From contig LLCB01000008.1 in NCBI GenBank assembly GCA_001414345.1, positions 186,001 to 250,000 on the forward strand: 64,000 bases of DNA, written 5' to 3'. The translations under genes and the position numbers were made by a program. Positions 48,544 to 59,143 of this stretch are shown here, in pieces (positions within the stretch are counted from its first letter, which is position 1; the number at the start of each line of letters is the position of its first letter). The notes below the pieces were generated by a model that had not been told where the DNA came from, did no database searches, and was given only the letters and a program-made list of their open reading frames with translations. Origin of the DNA: Hymenoscyphus infarciens. Lineage: Eukaryota; Ascomycota; Leotiomycetes; Helotiales; Helotiaceae.

Positions 48544-49361
48544 ATGAACCTGATGGGGAGTTTAGGATGCACTGCATGGACTCGCTACGATCGGAGTTTG
48601 GACTCATTGCGTGGTGTCTTGGATGGACTGGGATTTTGTATTTTTTGATTTTGGTTGCATTGGTGGAGTTTATTGATTTTTCGGAAGAGAGATAATATGA
48701 GATTTTTATTTTGAAAATGCTTTGCCTTTTGGGGTGATTTGTGATGTGAGACCGTCAAGAATACCAGTTTATGAGACCAATGAATCTTGACTATAGGTTG
48801 TGTCTGAGTACAGAGCTTTTTCACTATGTCTATATATGTGAATATACCAGAGTGGTAGCGGCCCTGGATTATGTTGAGGAGTAATATGAAACGTTTATTA
48901 TTGAAACTCTCTGAACTGTCTGAGAGATTTGTGATGAGAAACAGGATATCTATTTATAACACGTAAAGAAAAGTTATCATTCGCAGTGAGGAAATATACC
49001 TCTTTGTGGCTTTTATTCATTCTGCCTGAGTAAGAACTTAAGAGTAGTATCAGCCCAAGATCAACTTAAGGTGTAAAACTTTCAAGGTTCTTCTTGTGGA
49101 CTCGCTTATTGAGGCTTGTCTCACATCTCACCCCCAAGAAGATCAACAGTTTATTTTCAAACGAGTGTGGTCTTCTTTGTCCTTGAATATGTGGATATCC
49201 TATTTACAGGCTTGAAGAATCTCTCTTTTCTCCTCAGATTTCGATCACCTCATCGACACGAATACCACCACACGCATATATACCAGCCCATTCATATACC
49301 AACTCACTCACGCTCATATACACACAGGCTAAATTTAAAGAAATCGCTTCTCTAAGATAAG
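48544..49361. other. Intergenic
   Basis: No gene seen. Two TTT(A/G)TTATT..TTGAAA.TGC/CTC-like stretches (about 48,690-48,720 and 48,885-48,915) are similar (GAGTAATATGA/GATAATATGA followed by GATTTGTGATG(T/A)GA), suggesting a short duplication. Confidence 0.35.
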
Positions 49362-49595
49362 ATGGAAGACACAATTCTGCGCATTTGCCTCCTCTCGATT
49401 GTCGCCTGGTTAAACCACACCATCCTTTCCGCTTACTACCCTTGGATTCGGGTGGAAGATTCTCTAGTAAATTTGGCAATTATCCTCGGTTGTATCATTG
49501 TCTTCCTGCTATTAGGCATCATTTTCGGCATCGGGTGCGCAACAATTTGTTTCGCCATCTTGTCACCAATTTTGTGGATTCTCGGCTTGAAGTAA
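49362..49595 (+). CDS. Small hypothetical membrane protein 1
   Basis: 77 aa (MEDTILRICLLSIVAWLNHT...), with two hydrophobic segments (about residues 6-25 and 36-72), the second Gly/Ile-rich (LGCIIVFLLLGIIFGIGC). The stop overlaps a good donor, AAGTAAGC; a spliced form using the CCAG at 49,641-49,644 would end at once (Asn-stop), so a 3'-UTR intron is possible. Family unknown. First of three small plus-strand membrane ORFs within 4 kb. Confidence 0.4.
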   Translation: MEDTILRICLLSIVAWLNHTILSAYYPWIRVEDSLVNLAIILGCIIVFLLLGIIFGIGCATICFAILSPILWILGLK

Positions 49596-51285
49596 GCGAT
49601 CATTAACTACTACTTAGCTCTACGTTCACTAATATTGCCGCCAGTTAACTCGATTCCGTCCTCAGTGGAAATATGGATTGTTTTCTTAAGGTTCTTCGAA
49701 CTCCGAGCCGACTCTGGGATACGCTACAAGCATTGTTTGAAAAGCCACTTCATCTCGTACTACGATGATAGACAGCTGAACAACTACGTTTTTACTGACC
49801 TTGCATCGCGCTTTATTACACCAATCTCATTGGGTATTTTAGGTATCATTTAAATCGTGTACACTGCTGGAGTTTCTGGAGCTTTTGGTATATTGATAGA
49901 GGGATAATTTAAGAATAAATACAATCACCTTACTTTGGGAAGCTCTTTTGTCCTATTTTGACCAATGTACATTGTGAGACTGTGATAACTATCAATCGGA
50001 GATGTTCAAGAAGTAACGAAGGTGATCTTGGGACTGCTGTTTTCTTGCCTTCCTAGGCAACTACAAAAATTCGACAGGACCTAGCGGCTCTATCGTTTTT
50101 AATGAAGTAATAGCTTGGCTTAATAACGTCCGAGAATCTTCTAGAAAATATAAAGTAAAGTAAACTTTAGTTGCTTTTATAATAAAGTTCTATTTATATT
50201 AAAGACGTTTTCGTTGAGTTACAATAAGTTGCGAAGCTTGAATTTGCTTACTTTTTTTGTAATCCAAGCTTTTTTCTATTAAGGCTTTCTCCTGCTTTTC
50301 TTTAGAAGACAGAAAATAATAGTGCTCTAAAAGAGATAAGGCCTTGCTAGAAAGAAGTACTATATCTAATTATTACTCTTCTATATTACTTGTTAATTCA
50401 AAGTAAGTATAATAAAAGTAAACTAAAAGATAAAGAATTTTTATAATTACCTCCTTTCTTAAAAAGCTTTTTTAATTTTTTTACTACTCTTATAAGGTTA
50501 ATAGGCTATAAATACCAAGACTCTATAAAAATCAAGATAGATATAAAATTATCTATTTTTATTCTATAAAGATGATAGAGTATAAGAGGAGATATAAGTC
50601 TCTTCTTTCCTATTCTTATAAATAGTATATTATATATTATTTTTAACTAAGAGGTAAAAGCGTGCCTAAAAATAGAGGAAATCAAGGAATTTTCTTAAAA
50701 AGCTTAGATTACAAAAAAAGTAGGCAAATTTAAGCTTAACTCGGAACTCACTATAGCTGGTCTTGATTCCACTCTTGGGTTAAAATATAGGTCTCTAATA
50801 GTTCTTTATAATCACCGTTTCACTGATATTGATAGTTTTTAAAATTTAAATCATATCTAAGTGGAGTATTCGAGAGGTTTAGCGGTGTCATATTACGTTG
50901 AAAGGTACGAGTTCTAGCTTCCAAACTCGCTTAGGAGTAGTTGAGTTTTTTACAACGTACCTTCCAAAGTGTTATCTTATAGTGGTGTCATGAAGCCTGC
51001 CAATAGCCCCCTGAAATATCCACTTTATGAAAGCCCAAAGACTGGAAGGTACGTTGTATTGCATGTTGAAATGCCAGGTGAATGGTAATTCATCTGCTGG
51101 TTGTGTTAGTCACCTGACTACTCACTTATTTAGCGTATGTGCTAGCGTCTTCCGTGGCCTATAATTATCTGTTTCTGTCCCGGGCAGAACCTCAAGCTCT
51201 TTACTGTCTACATAGCATGCAACATCTTGTGGCCTCATCAGACCAAAACCCACGCGAAACCCCGAAGCAATATTTCTTCAACAAT
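49596..51285. other. Intergenic with an AT-rich RIP-like island
   Basis: 50,080-50,760 is AT-rich with many TAG/TTA runs like the RIP blocks, and is probably a small transposon relic I cannot name. A 14-bp inverted repeat, ACAACGTACCTTCC (50,952-50,965) and GGAAGGTACGTTGT (51,045-51,058), follows. Confidence 0.4.
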
Positions 51286-51486
51286 ATGAGCGAGGATACT
51301 GGACCCCAGCGCCCTTCTAGCGAGATGACCCTATTCGCGTTATTCATCTTATCTTTCATTCTTTGGGGAAATCTTTTCATCTCCGTCCTTCTGGCTCTCT
51401 TTGTAATAATCGCAATGGCCGAGGAAACACCACCACCACCATCAAGTTCTTTGGAAAGCGCCACAACAACTGAGAATGCGGTATGA
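51286..51486 (+). CDS. Small hypothetical membrane protein 2
   Basis: 66 aa from MSEDTGPQRPSSEMTL, with one long hydrophobic segment (LFALFILSFILWGNLFISVL to about residue 43) and a Pro/Ser/Thr-rich tail (EETPPPPSSSLESATTTENA). An in-frame ATG at 51,139 would add 49 residues without recognisable features. Family unknown. Confidence 0.35.
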   Translation: MSEDTGPQRPSSEMTLFALFILSFILWGNLFISVLLALFVIIAMAEETPPPPSSSLESATTTENAV

Positions 51487-52748
51487 GAGGGAGTCTCTTC
51501 CAACCCAACATCCACTACACCATCAATGGAGAACCCCCTCACCCTCCCGCCACTCTTGCTGCAGAACTTGAGCAACAAACAACCGAAAACGACAGGTTAC
51601 AATTACGCAAGCTTTATCTGAGTTTGTTCAGGCTTTTCTTGAACATGCGGATGGTAAATTAATTTTATCGACTGCCGACTACGGGTGGTGGAGGGGTGCT
51701 TTGGAAGGTTGGATAGAGAAATGTAACTCTTTGACAAGAAACTCACTTTGAACCTATCATATGGAACGTGATACTTAAAAGTATAAACAAAAGCCAGTTA
51801 ATTCGCAATGAAGTAAAGAAACATTGGACCTACAGTTTGCTTTGAGTTAGAAGAAAGTATAGTTCAGCCAATTAAGGGAGGGAAATTGTGCACAAGATGT
51901 TAGCAGAAGTAAGGATGCCTGATTATTTGCAAGGTCAAGCTTCACTTGGTCCAAATACAGTTATGTTGGATTCTCTGGTCTTAATACAGTGGCTGGGTCG
52001 CCAGTTCAAGCTGCACCCCCTTGAATACGTTACGACCACAACAGCGTGTAGCACCCGATTTATTCCCCTCCCACGTCCCCAATGTTTCCAAGTTCTGGAA
52101 GATCCCACCCAAAATGATTTATCGCAGAGACTGGGACATCACACAACTAGAAAGCACCTAATATGATGGGCTATACATGACGCTCCATTCTTTCGCAGAC
52201 CACCTACCGGTGAAGCGTTACATTCCCAAAATGTTCCGACATTCAATGTGGAGAATGAATGGTGATATTTTCGTGACGAAGCTTGCTCACGGATAATGTG
52301 GGGAACATGGTTGGGCTCGCTATGAAGACATTTCGTTGAATTTCTTGGAATTGGATTGCGCTCAAAGGGAATTTCACATTGAAAGGAAACGGAAGTGTCA
52401 ATAAAGTCTGTGAATGGGGCATGTAACGGACTGCGAGGGTTCTAGCATACTGTAAATAAGCACCGAGGGAGGGAAGGAGACTTCCTTTCCACGCGAGGTG
52501 AACAATTCATTGTGTCTAGGAGCGGGTACGACCGGGTTCAAAGTCTAGATTTCCACTTTCAAGGTGCAAATATTCTAGATCTTTCCGGAATCCTTCTCGG
52601 TACTACAATTTCGGGTAGAACGAAAACCTGTCGACAGGATTCTATACTGAGCAATCCCCTTATTCAAAGCCCGTAGAGGTCGGCAAACCAGATTCAACTA
52701 CCAAAACACAAACACACCCTGAAGCCAAAGCAACATCTCGTTCACATC
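51487..52748. other. Intergenic
   Basis: No gene recognised; short frames only (for example 51,888-52,166). Confidence 0.4.
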
Positions 52749-53066
52749 ATGAACTACCTCCGGCTACTACACTTGAGTATTCTGATGGGCATTTCGTTAA
52801 TCGTCTTCGCCCTTCCTATCCGTGTGCTGTATCCCAATATTCTTCAAAGCGATACCGCCAAATATGCCCTGGTGCAACTTGTGGACTTCTACCTTCGTCT
52901 GATTCTCAGTTTCGTACTGATGACTCTTGCAACCTTCATATCCATTCTTATCACCCTCGTTATATGGTGTAAAATGCGTCGGCTCCTTGGTATCGATCCC
53001 CCACTATCATTATCGCCGCCGTCAAGTTCGTCCGCGGTGGATTTCAAGGTTACCTATCGATGTTAA
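52749..53066 (+). CDS. Small hypothetical membrane protein 3
   Basis: 105 aa, with an N-terminal hydrophobic helix (LLHLSILMGISLIVFALPIR), a YPNILQSD loop, a longer hydrophobic stretch (LILSFVLMTLATFISILITL) and a Ser/Pro tail. In layout (helix, tyrosine-proline loop, helix) it resembles protein 1 (YPWIRVED), but the similarity is too weak to claim homology by eye. Family unknown. Confidence 0.4.
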   Translation: MNYLRLLHLSILMGISLIVFALPIRVLYPNILQSDTAKYALVQLVDFYLRLILSFVLMTLATFISILITLVIWCKMRRLLGIDPPLSLSPPSSSSAVDFKVTYRC

Positions 53067-53418
53067 TCGACTCCCAAGAAGCAACCTAAATCGGCTTTGG
53101 TCTATGCTACAACAACAACGACCGAAAAAAACGCAAGTTGCGGGTTCTTCTCTTCCCACAACCTTGACGATCTCCAGTTCCCGCCCGACCATTCCTGAGA
53201 GAAAGATCAAAGCAATATGCAGCTGAAAAACCGGCCTTGCAGGGAAAGACATGAATATCTCTTCTTTCAAACTCAATCTCACCTCCGTTATTTCAGTTGT
53301 AGAACTCGCGATGGGACACAGTGGGAAAGGATGGATCAGCTCTTTAAGGAGAGCTTTCGTTGAGGTTTTGGACTTACGTTGCGAATAAGGGATAGACTTT
53401 GGAAGGGAGAGAGAATGT
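53067..53418. other. Intergenic
   Basis: No gene seen. Confidence 0.4.
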
Positions 53419-54507
53419 CTAACACTTCTCTCGATTCGATACCTGACGCTTCTGTAAATTTTTCCGTCCTAGAACTTTGCGACTCCGTCTCATCGCTATC
53501 ATCATCTCAGGCGGACTACCCTGGCTTGAACAACTCGAATTGTGACAAGGTTTAGCAGAGGATCCTCTATAAGGAGCTTCATCATCAGAAAACGATGAGG
53601 TCTCAGAGGAAGTGTCGTCCTCGCGATCGGTGAGTACGGGATCTTCTAAAGCCCCCCTCTGTCCCAATTCCATAAGATACTCATGGATTATTGTTCTGTG
53701 TTTCTTCAAAGTCCGATGCGAGAAGCCCTCCTTGATAAGCCCCCTCCGAAACTCCTTCCAGGTCCCTTTATCGTCCTCGGTGTAGCTGGTCAACACCGAC
53801 TTCGAATTCTCTCCACGGCTGCTAGCCTGTAAAGAAGCCGTGACCCAGTTGAAAGATGATTTAATCTCCCTCAAATCTCTCCCTTGTGAATCCATATATT
53901 CCTCGACCTTCCCTTGCGACCCAATAGAAAGCAAATTTAGAAACATATTAAAAGCCTGGGTATGTGTTGCGAGTTCGGATCGGATATTTGCGAGGTCCTT
54001 CATCTCTCCATTCCCAAACTTCACTTGTTTCCAAAGCTTCATGACACTCCTCTCTTGCTCCGATAATGCATTATATTTTTCGAGTATTGTGGATCTGCAG
54101 TGTTTCGCTAGGCTGTTTCACTCGGCCCTTCGATTGTCGTCTGCTCGGTTATCATCTGTTTGATTGATGATTGAGCTTGGTTTCGAGACTTCGGCCTTAA
54201 CTCTTCGAAGCACGATATGAAGGCTTTCAACTTCCCGTACTAACTCATCCCTTGCACCACAGGCTCTGCGAGCATTCTGCACTGTGTTCTTCGCGAGCTG
54301 GGCAAGGAGAACAAAATCGCCGATCGAGAATCCGAAGGACAACTTGCTCTTCGAGATGAGGCTGAGGCGGTCACCATCGCGACTTAGGGTAGATAATCCC
54401 AGCCCGGTATCGAAGATAGAGGGCGTGTGTTCGAGGGACTCACCAGGGGGTGTCAGAACTCGTGGGCCGGCGATTTCCCACCAAATTATATGCTGAGAAT
54501 GCCACAA
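53419..54507 (-). pseudogene. STAND/NLR N-terminal-like fungal gene with an in-frame stop
   Basis: One continuous minus-strand frame, interrupted by a single TGA (54,118-54,120) between NRRAE and NSLAKHCRSTILEKYNALSE. The family-like start is SFGFSIGDFVLLAQLAKNTV, where homologues begin MSFGFSxGDF; here the preceding codon is TTG, not ATG, so the native start may also be lost (the ATG at 54,507 adds 50 doubtful residues). Downstream blocks are KLWKQVKFGNGEMKDLANIR, HTQAFNMFLNLLS, HRTLKKHRTIIHEYLMELG and a Ser/Asp-rich tail. In fungi this helical domain often starts STAND immune-type receptors or stands alone. The TGA could derive from CGA or TGG by one transition. Confidence 0.65.
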
Positions 54508-55429
54508 AGAACAATATTAAAAAAACAAACTAGGCAGGCCTAGATATTAGAGTGTATTCAAGGACACTGTTGCTTTAGAGTTCTAATAACAAGTTGTAGT
54601 GTTGAGGAAAGTAAGTTACAACTTGTTGATTTTTGGTGGGCTTTTGGCGACTGGCTCACGAGTTCGGACACCCCCTGGTGACTTGTGCTCCGGATCCACG
54701 GCCAGTGTATGCAAAGCAAATGTTGGTATAAATTGGGACGAACGAACGGTGTAGATGTTTATTGGAAGAGGAAGAAAAGGGAGAGATGTTACGAGGCAGC
54801 ACGCGGAGTTATCTCACTATCCCAGTTCCACCACAGGCCTTGCAGACACTGTGGCTGATTGCGCCCGACCCAGGCCAGTCTTGCACTCTGAGCAAATTGC
54901 TCTGTAGATTTGAGAGTGACCCTTTTTTGGAATTCGTGTGTACCGAACACTGGCTGCAAAATTAAAGATATTAATATAGCGGGGGACGTATCCATATCGC
55001 AGAATTCAAACTGTGAGACTTTTTTTTGAAAGTAACCCCTCCCCCAACCTTTTTGCCGAGCCGCAGATTGTCCTTTGCAGAATTGTTTCCAACCAACTCT
55101 TTCCAAGAGATAGTCCTATTACCAAGCTCTGCCTCACCTCTTTCCGAAAGGCATACAAATGGATTCCATCGCATTCCTTGAACCAAGAGCCTGGCTAACA
55201 GTTGTTAAGATTAGAATAATCCACCCCATACTACGAAGTTTTCTCGCAGGCGAGACTATTTAGTGACACCGTAGTCATAGCAGCTATAATAGTATACAAA
55301 ACATTCCACAAACCAGACTCGTGGAAGTCGTGCCTCGTATTGATAGCGAAGAAGAATAAACCACTTTTTCTCTCTACCTTGACACAAACTTCAAGCCTCC
55401 ATCGATCGGATCATTCTCCAACAACGGCT
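54508..55429. other. Intergenic
   Basis: No gene recognised. TTATTTAAGG-like runs are absent; a T8 tract near 55,020 and weak short frames only. Confidence 0.35.
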
Positions 55430-56165
55430 TCATTGTGGAAGTCTCGAGCTCCATAGGAATATCCCAGTGTTTCTCAACTGTCTTCCCAACCATGTAAAAG
55501 AGCAAACAGCCAGGCTGTAAAAAGATGGCCAACTACAATTCCCTGTACCGCATGCAAACTGGGGAATTGTGGAGGTGCTATATAAGCCAGCCATGATTGT
55601 ACTCGAAAAGGGCTCGGCGATCCGGGTTTCGCTGCGCGCGTCACTTGGTAGCTCATGATTACGGCTGTCGTATATGTCGGCATGCTTAACAGCGGCCGAT
55701 TTTCTCTCGTAGGATGTTGACCTGACCGGAAATCGAAGAATCTGTTGGGCAAAGGGGTCGAGCGCTAATGCGATCAGAATGATCAATGAACCCCAGCTAG
55801 CCAACAATGCTCCCGAATTCACGGAAGTGGATAGGGATTTTCCAAAACCGACCATGAGACTAATTGAGCCCTTTGGGCCTCTGCTCGCCTCGTCGAATGT
55901 CTGCTGCAATGATAGTGGATGGGATCGGATTTGAAATGTAATCATTTCATCTGGCTTATGCAAGCGCTGACTGAGAGCAGGAGACACGCTTTTGATACTG
56001 CGATAAGAGTCGGGACCACAGTGCTTGGAGTTATGGCGGCATTCCACGACGACAAAGGCGTTCCATCCATTTGAATCAAAACCACGATTAACATGGCAAT
56101 ACACATGAGGCCGAGTACTGTGCTAGCGTTTTCCCAACACCACCAACGATTAGGATCGATTGATT
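55430..56165 (-). pseudogene. DUF3176 family membrane-protein remnant
   Basis: Minus strand. From about 56,160 one frame reads WWCWENASTVLGLMCIAML, QMDGTPLSSWNAAITPSTV and LIAVSKACLLLSVSACISQM then K and a TGA (55,942-55,944) where DUF3176 proteins have the Trp of QLKW. After this the family continues in another frame: DEASRGPKGSISLMVGFG, LLASWGSLIILIALALDPFA, QQILRFPV and CGTGNCSWPSF. So there is at least one stop, one frameshift (about 55,890-55,935) and a truncated C-terminus (the family usually runs to about 600 aa). DUF3176 proteins are multi-pass fungal membrane proteins of unknown role. It is dead but not strongly AT-biased. Confidence 0.8.
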
Positions 56166-56407
56166 GCCTGGCTGAGGCATCGGAGGTAATTGTTTTGTCT
56201 AGGTTGCAACTGAGAAACTCGAAGATTCGTTACGAGAGGATCCCGCATCGGTTTAGAAGTCTTGGTGGGCATTAAACACAGAGGGGTTGCGATTGATGAT
56301 GGCGATAGGTTTGCGCACAAACTAATTTGTTGTGCATGGGAGCGTTTTTGGTCGGGTGGCTCTCTTGATACTTGACCTCGACCACCACTAGAAAGATGCC
56401 TATACAT

Positions 56408-56925
56408 GACGAAAGCACATATCGTTTTTTTTTTGTTCCTGCAATGACGGGGGATTCCTTTCTAGTAGGTTAAAGGCAGTTCATCTTCGTAAATCGAGCG
56501 CTGAGCCTCAAAAACAGACCTTGACTACAGGCCCCTTCAATGTAAGCTTGTATTCATATACAATGTTATGTCGCGAGGGTCGTGTGCTTACATCGGCATC
56601 AAGTCCTTCCAGAGCAGCCCCCATAATTGCCGTCTCGTTGAGATTTCCGTCTATAGTTGTATGTTCGAGGCAAGGGTGCTTTCCCCTGATTGTGCCCAGA
56701 AGTAAAATTCAACGTCGCTGAGACCAGAAACCTTCAATAGACGATAACCAGGACATGAGACTGCTTCCATGTGCAAATTGAAGGCTGTGCCTGAAGTGCG
56801 ACGTTGGATATGGAACCTATTTGTCAAGAAGTTAACCCCTGAACGACGGGAGATGGAAGTCAAAAACAAAAAGAAGAAGCCACAACTTACCTATAAAACA
56901 AAGTACCCCTAACCCGCAACCCAGT
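56408..56925. other. Intergenic or decayed sequence
   Basis: No gene recognised. A minus-strand stretch near 56,580-56,660 (ETAIMGAALEGLDAD) is coherent but isolated. Confidence 0.3.
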
Positions 56926-57372
56926 TCAAATTTCACTTCGAGATCGCAATTGATACCATCTCTCCTTCCCATTCTTCGGATAACACCTCAGCGGCCTAAC
57001 AACTATCCAATTCAAATCCTTCTCCGGAACAGCCGGTGTATTCTCCATTGAAACCTCAGACATAGAGATGAAATCCCTCCCTTCAGTCTCTTCGCACTTC
57101 ATTCGTTTCCTCCTGCCCCAAAGTACAAATGCCAATGCCCACAAAGCTGCGAAAACAGGTAATCCGAGTCCAATTGCCACCCCGGCTGCAAGCTTGGTGT
57201 ATGCCGTAGATTGTTCCTGTGTCGTTTTTTCGCTCGTCGTGCCCTCTAAAGAATTTTCCGAATAGCTTCTTCTGGCGATTTCCGAATGAGGGGGATGTGA
57301 ATCGAGGCTTTGAGATGTAACGACGACCCAAACCGTGATCGTGGAAAAGAACGAGGACATGTGGAAGTGCAT
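56926..57372 (-). CDS. Single-pass membrane protein, probably a fragment
   Basis: 148 codons. A short hydrophobic N-terminus (SSFFSTITVWVVVTS) may be a signal peptide. After a Ser/Thr/Glu-rich stretch comes a clear transmembrane helix (AAGVAIGLGLPVFAALWALA, about residues 62-84) with a basic stop-transfer WGRRKRMK and a cytoplasmic tail. This matches the C-terminal half of fungal Ser/Thr-rich or Cys-rich surface proteins, which usually have a longer ectodomain. The upstream 57,373-57,760 frame is not an obvious continuation, so the gene may be truncated or have unrecognised 5' exons. Confidence 0.4.
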   Translation of the reverse strand: MHFHMSSFFSTITVWVVVTSQSLDSHPPHSEIARRSYSENSLEGTTSEKTTQEQSTAYTKLAAGVAIGLGLPVFAALWALAFVLWGRRKRMKCEETEGRDFISMSEVSMENTPAVPEKDLNWIVVRPLRCYPKNGKERWYQLRSRSEI

Positions 57373-59143
57373 CCTTCAACAAAGAATAGCTCAGAATAAC
57401 TTCTCGGGATTTCTGAGTCGTAAAGAAACCTCATATTTCAATCGCAAAAAATACTGGCAAGGAGCAAGGAGGTCATCGCCATGATGATATGTGCCATCCC
57501 GCGCACATTTTCATTGACGCAAGGGGAAGCCAGATTTCCAGAACCCTTTTCCGACAACCAACAGAAATGACGGAACGCAGCCATTTAGCAAAAGGTCCAA
57601 ATATAGAAAAGATACGTGGACAAAAAGCTGCACTGCAAGATTGATGGCACACGCGGGTCGGCGTCAATATCTGACGCCTGTGAGCGGTGATCAGCATGCA
57701 GTGGTGCAGCACGACCTGAATTAACGGCTCATATCGCGACAAGAATTTTTCGAGGCGCATAGCAGTTTTGGAATGAGAAGCACAGTTACAGAGTCTGAAG
57801 CACGACTTTAAAAGCTGGTTCTGTAACTGCGGAGTTGAGCAAATATTTTATCTGTAAGGTAAACAGCTATCAGGCGTAACAGAACAACACCTTATTGCAG
57901 CAACAGGCGCCGGACGTAGAGGGGCGTTGTGGCCCGTACCCGGGTTAGAACTGAAAATCTGCAACGAAAAGGGGCAATTGATTAAATGCCATGTCACCCA
58001 CTTGGAGATGGTACAATAAGACATCACGGATAATAAGGAGGAGAAACGGAACTCAAGCTATCCAGTTCGTCCCTTGGGTATCTCTCTGCACGGGCATGCA
58101 ACTTGAGCTGGTATTCGAAGATTGCAGGTGACTGCGGTGGAAAATAAAAGCGGCAGTTCGATACTCTCGTTGATGCTCCAACTACGTAGGGCAAGGTCAA
58201 TATTGTCCCAAGAGTTTAGGACAATTTACATGGATTACCCCAAGTAGAAAGTTCGAACAACGAGGGCTAGGTCGGCAAGTACAATTTACCTGAACTGCAT
58301 CGCGAGGCTCAGCAGTTGTTGTCAAAATGGCAACCCTGATTCCATCTCTCCCGCCCGATCACCGCCCTTCCCGCAACCCCAAGACACGAACCTCACCACT
58401 TACATCATTGAGAACTCTAGAATATCAATAATCTCCTCTTAAACAACCTCCAAGCGACCAAGCGACCAAGCGACCAGCTATCTTTGGTTTTTCCAACGCC
58501 CGGGCGCTTCTCTTCTCTTCTCTTCTTCCTCCCCTCTCTCTGCCTTCTAAATCGAAACTAACCGGAGAAGCAGTTTTGCAGCCTCTCCTCTCCCTCCTCG
58601 TGCGATGTCGATGTCGATGTCAAATTCATACGATTAAACTCGTAGGGCGACGAGCGGTAGATATGAGTGGAAGAGACATAGAAAACGCACGTCGAGGGTT
58701 CGTCCAAACTTTTCTGCTGCTGCGGTTGGGCGCTAGGGGGCGCAAGTCCGTGAATCGGATATATATATCCAAGGAACAGGACCTTGCCATACCCGCGCGC
58801 AGTTAGATCTCAGCCTAGGTAAGAGGTAAGAAAGCAGCCTAGTTGGAAGGTGGAAGGCGAGAGCCCACCCGGATTTGCCGGCTCGTCGGAACGAATTTAC
58901 GCCATTTCAGCGCCAGCGCCAGCGCTACCTATGCTCAGACATCGTTGACAGCGACCCGATCCCGATGCACTAATACTAACTCGCTATATGGAGGCGGAGA
59001 TTTGGTCAAAGTCTGAATGCTTCACCCCCAAAGATACTTCGTTGACAATCCTTACCTTCTTTCCTTTTTCCGCGGTCGAGTCGTCGCTCTGCCCGACCAA
59101 CTATCAATTTCTCGCCCTCAGCCCCAAGACCACTTCCTCTGTC
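57373..59143. promoter_or_regulatory. Intergenic, upstream of the GH114 gene
   Basis: No gene recognised. Short tandem repeats: CAAGCGAC(C) x3 at 58,451-58,477, CGATGT x3 around 58,605-58,621 and CAGCGC x3 at 58,909-58,926. A CT-rich tract at 58,505-58,545 is typical of a fungal promoter. Confidence 0.45.

Noticed and set aside
57473..57760. 95-codon minus-strand ORF considered as the ectodomain of the membrane protein at 56,926-57,372
   Set aside because: No phase-consistent intron joins it to the downstream frame, and its Cys pattern does not match the known ectodomains.
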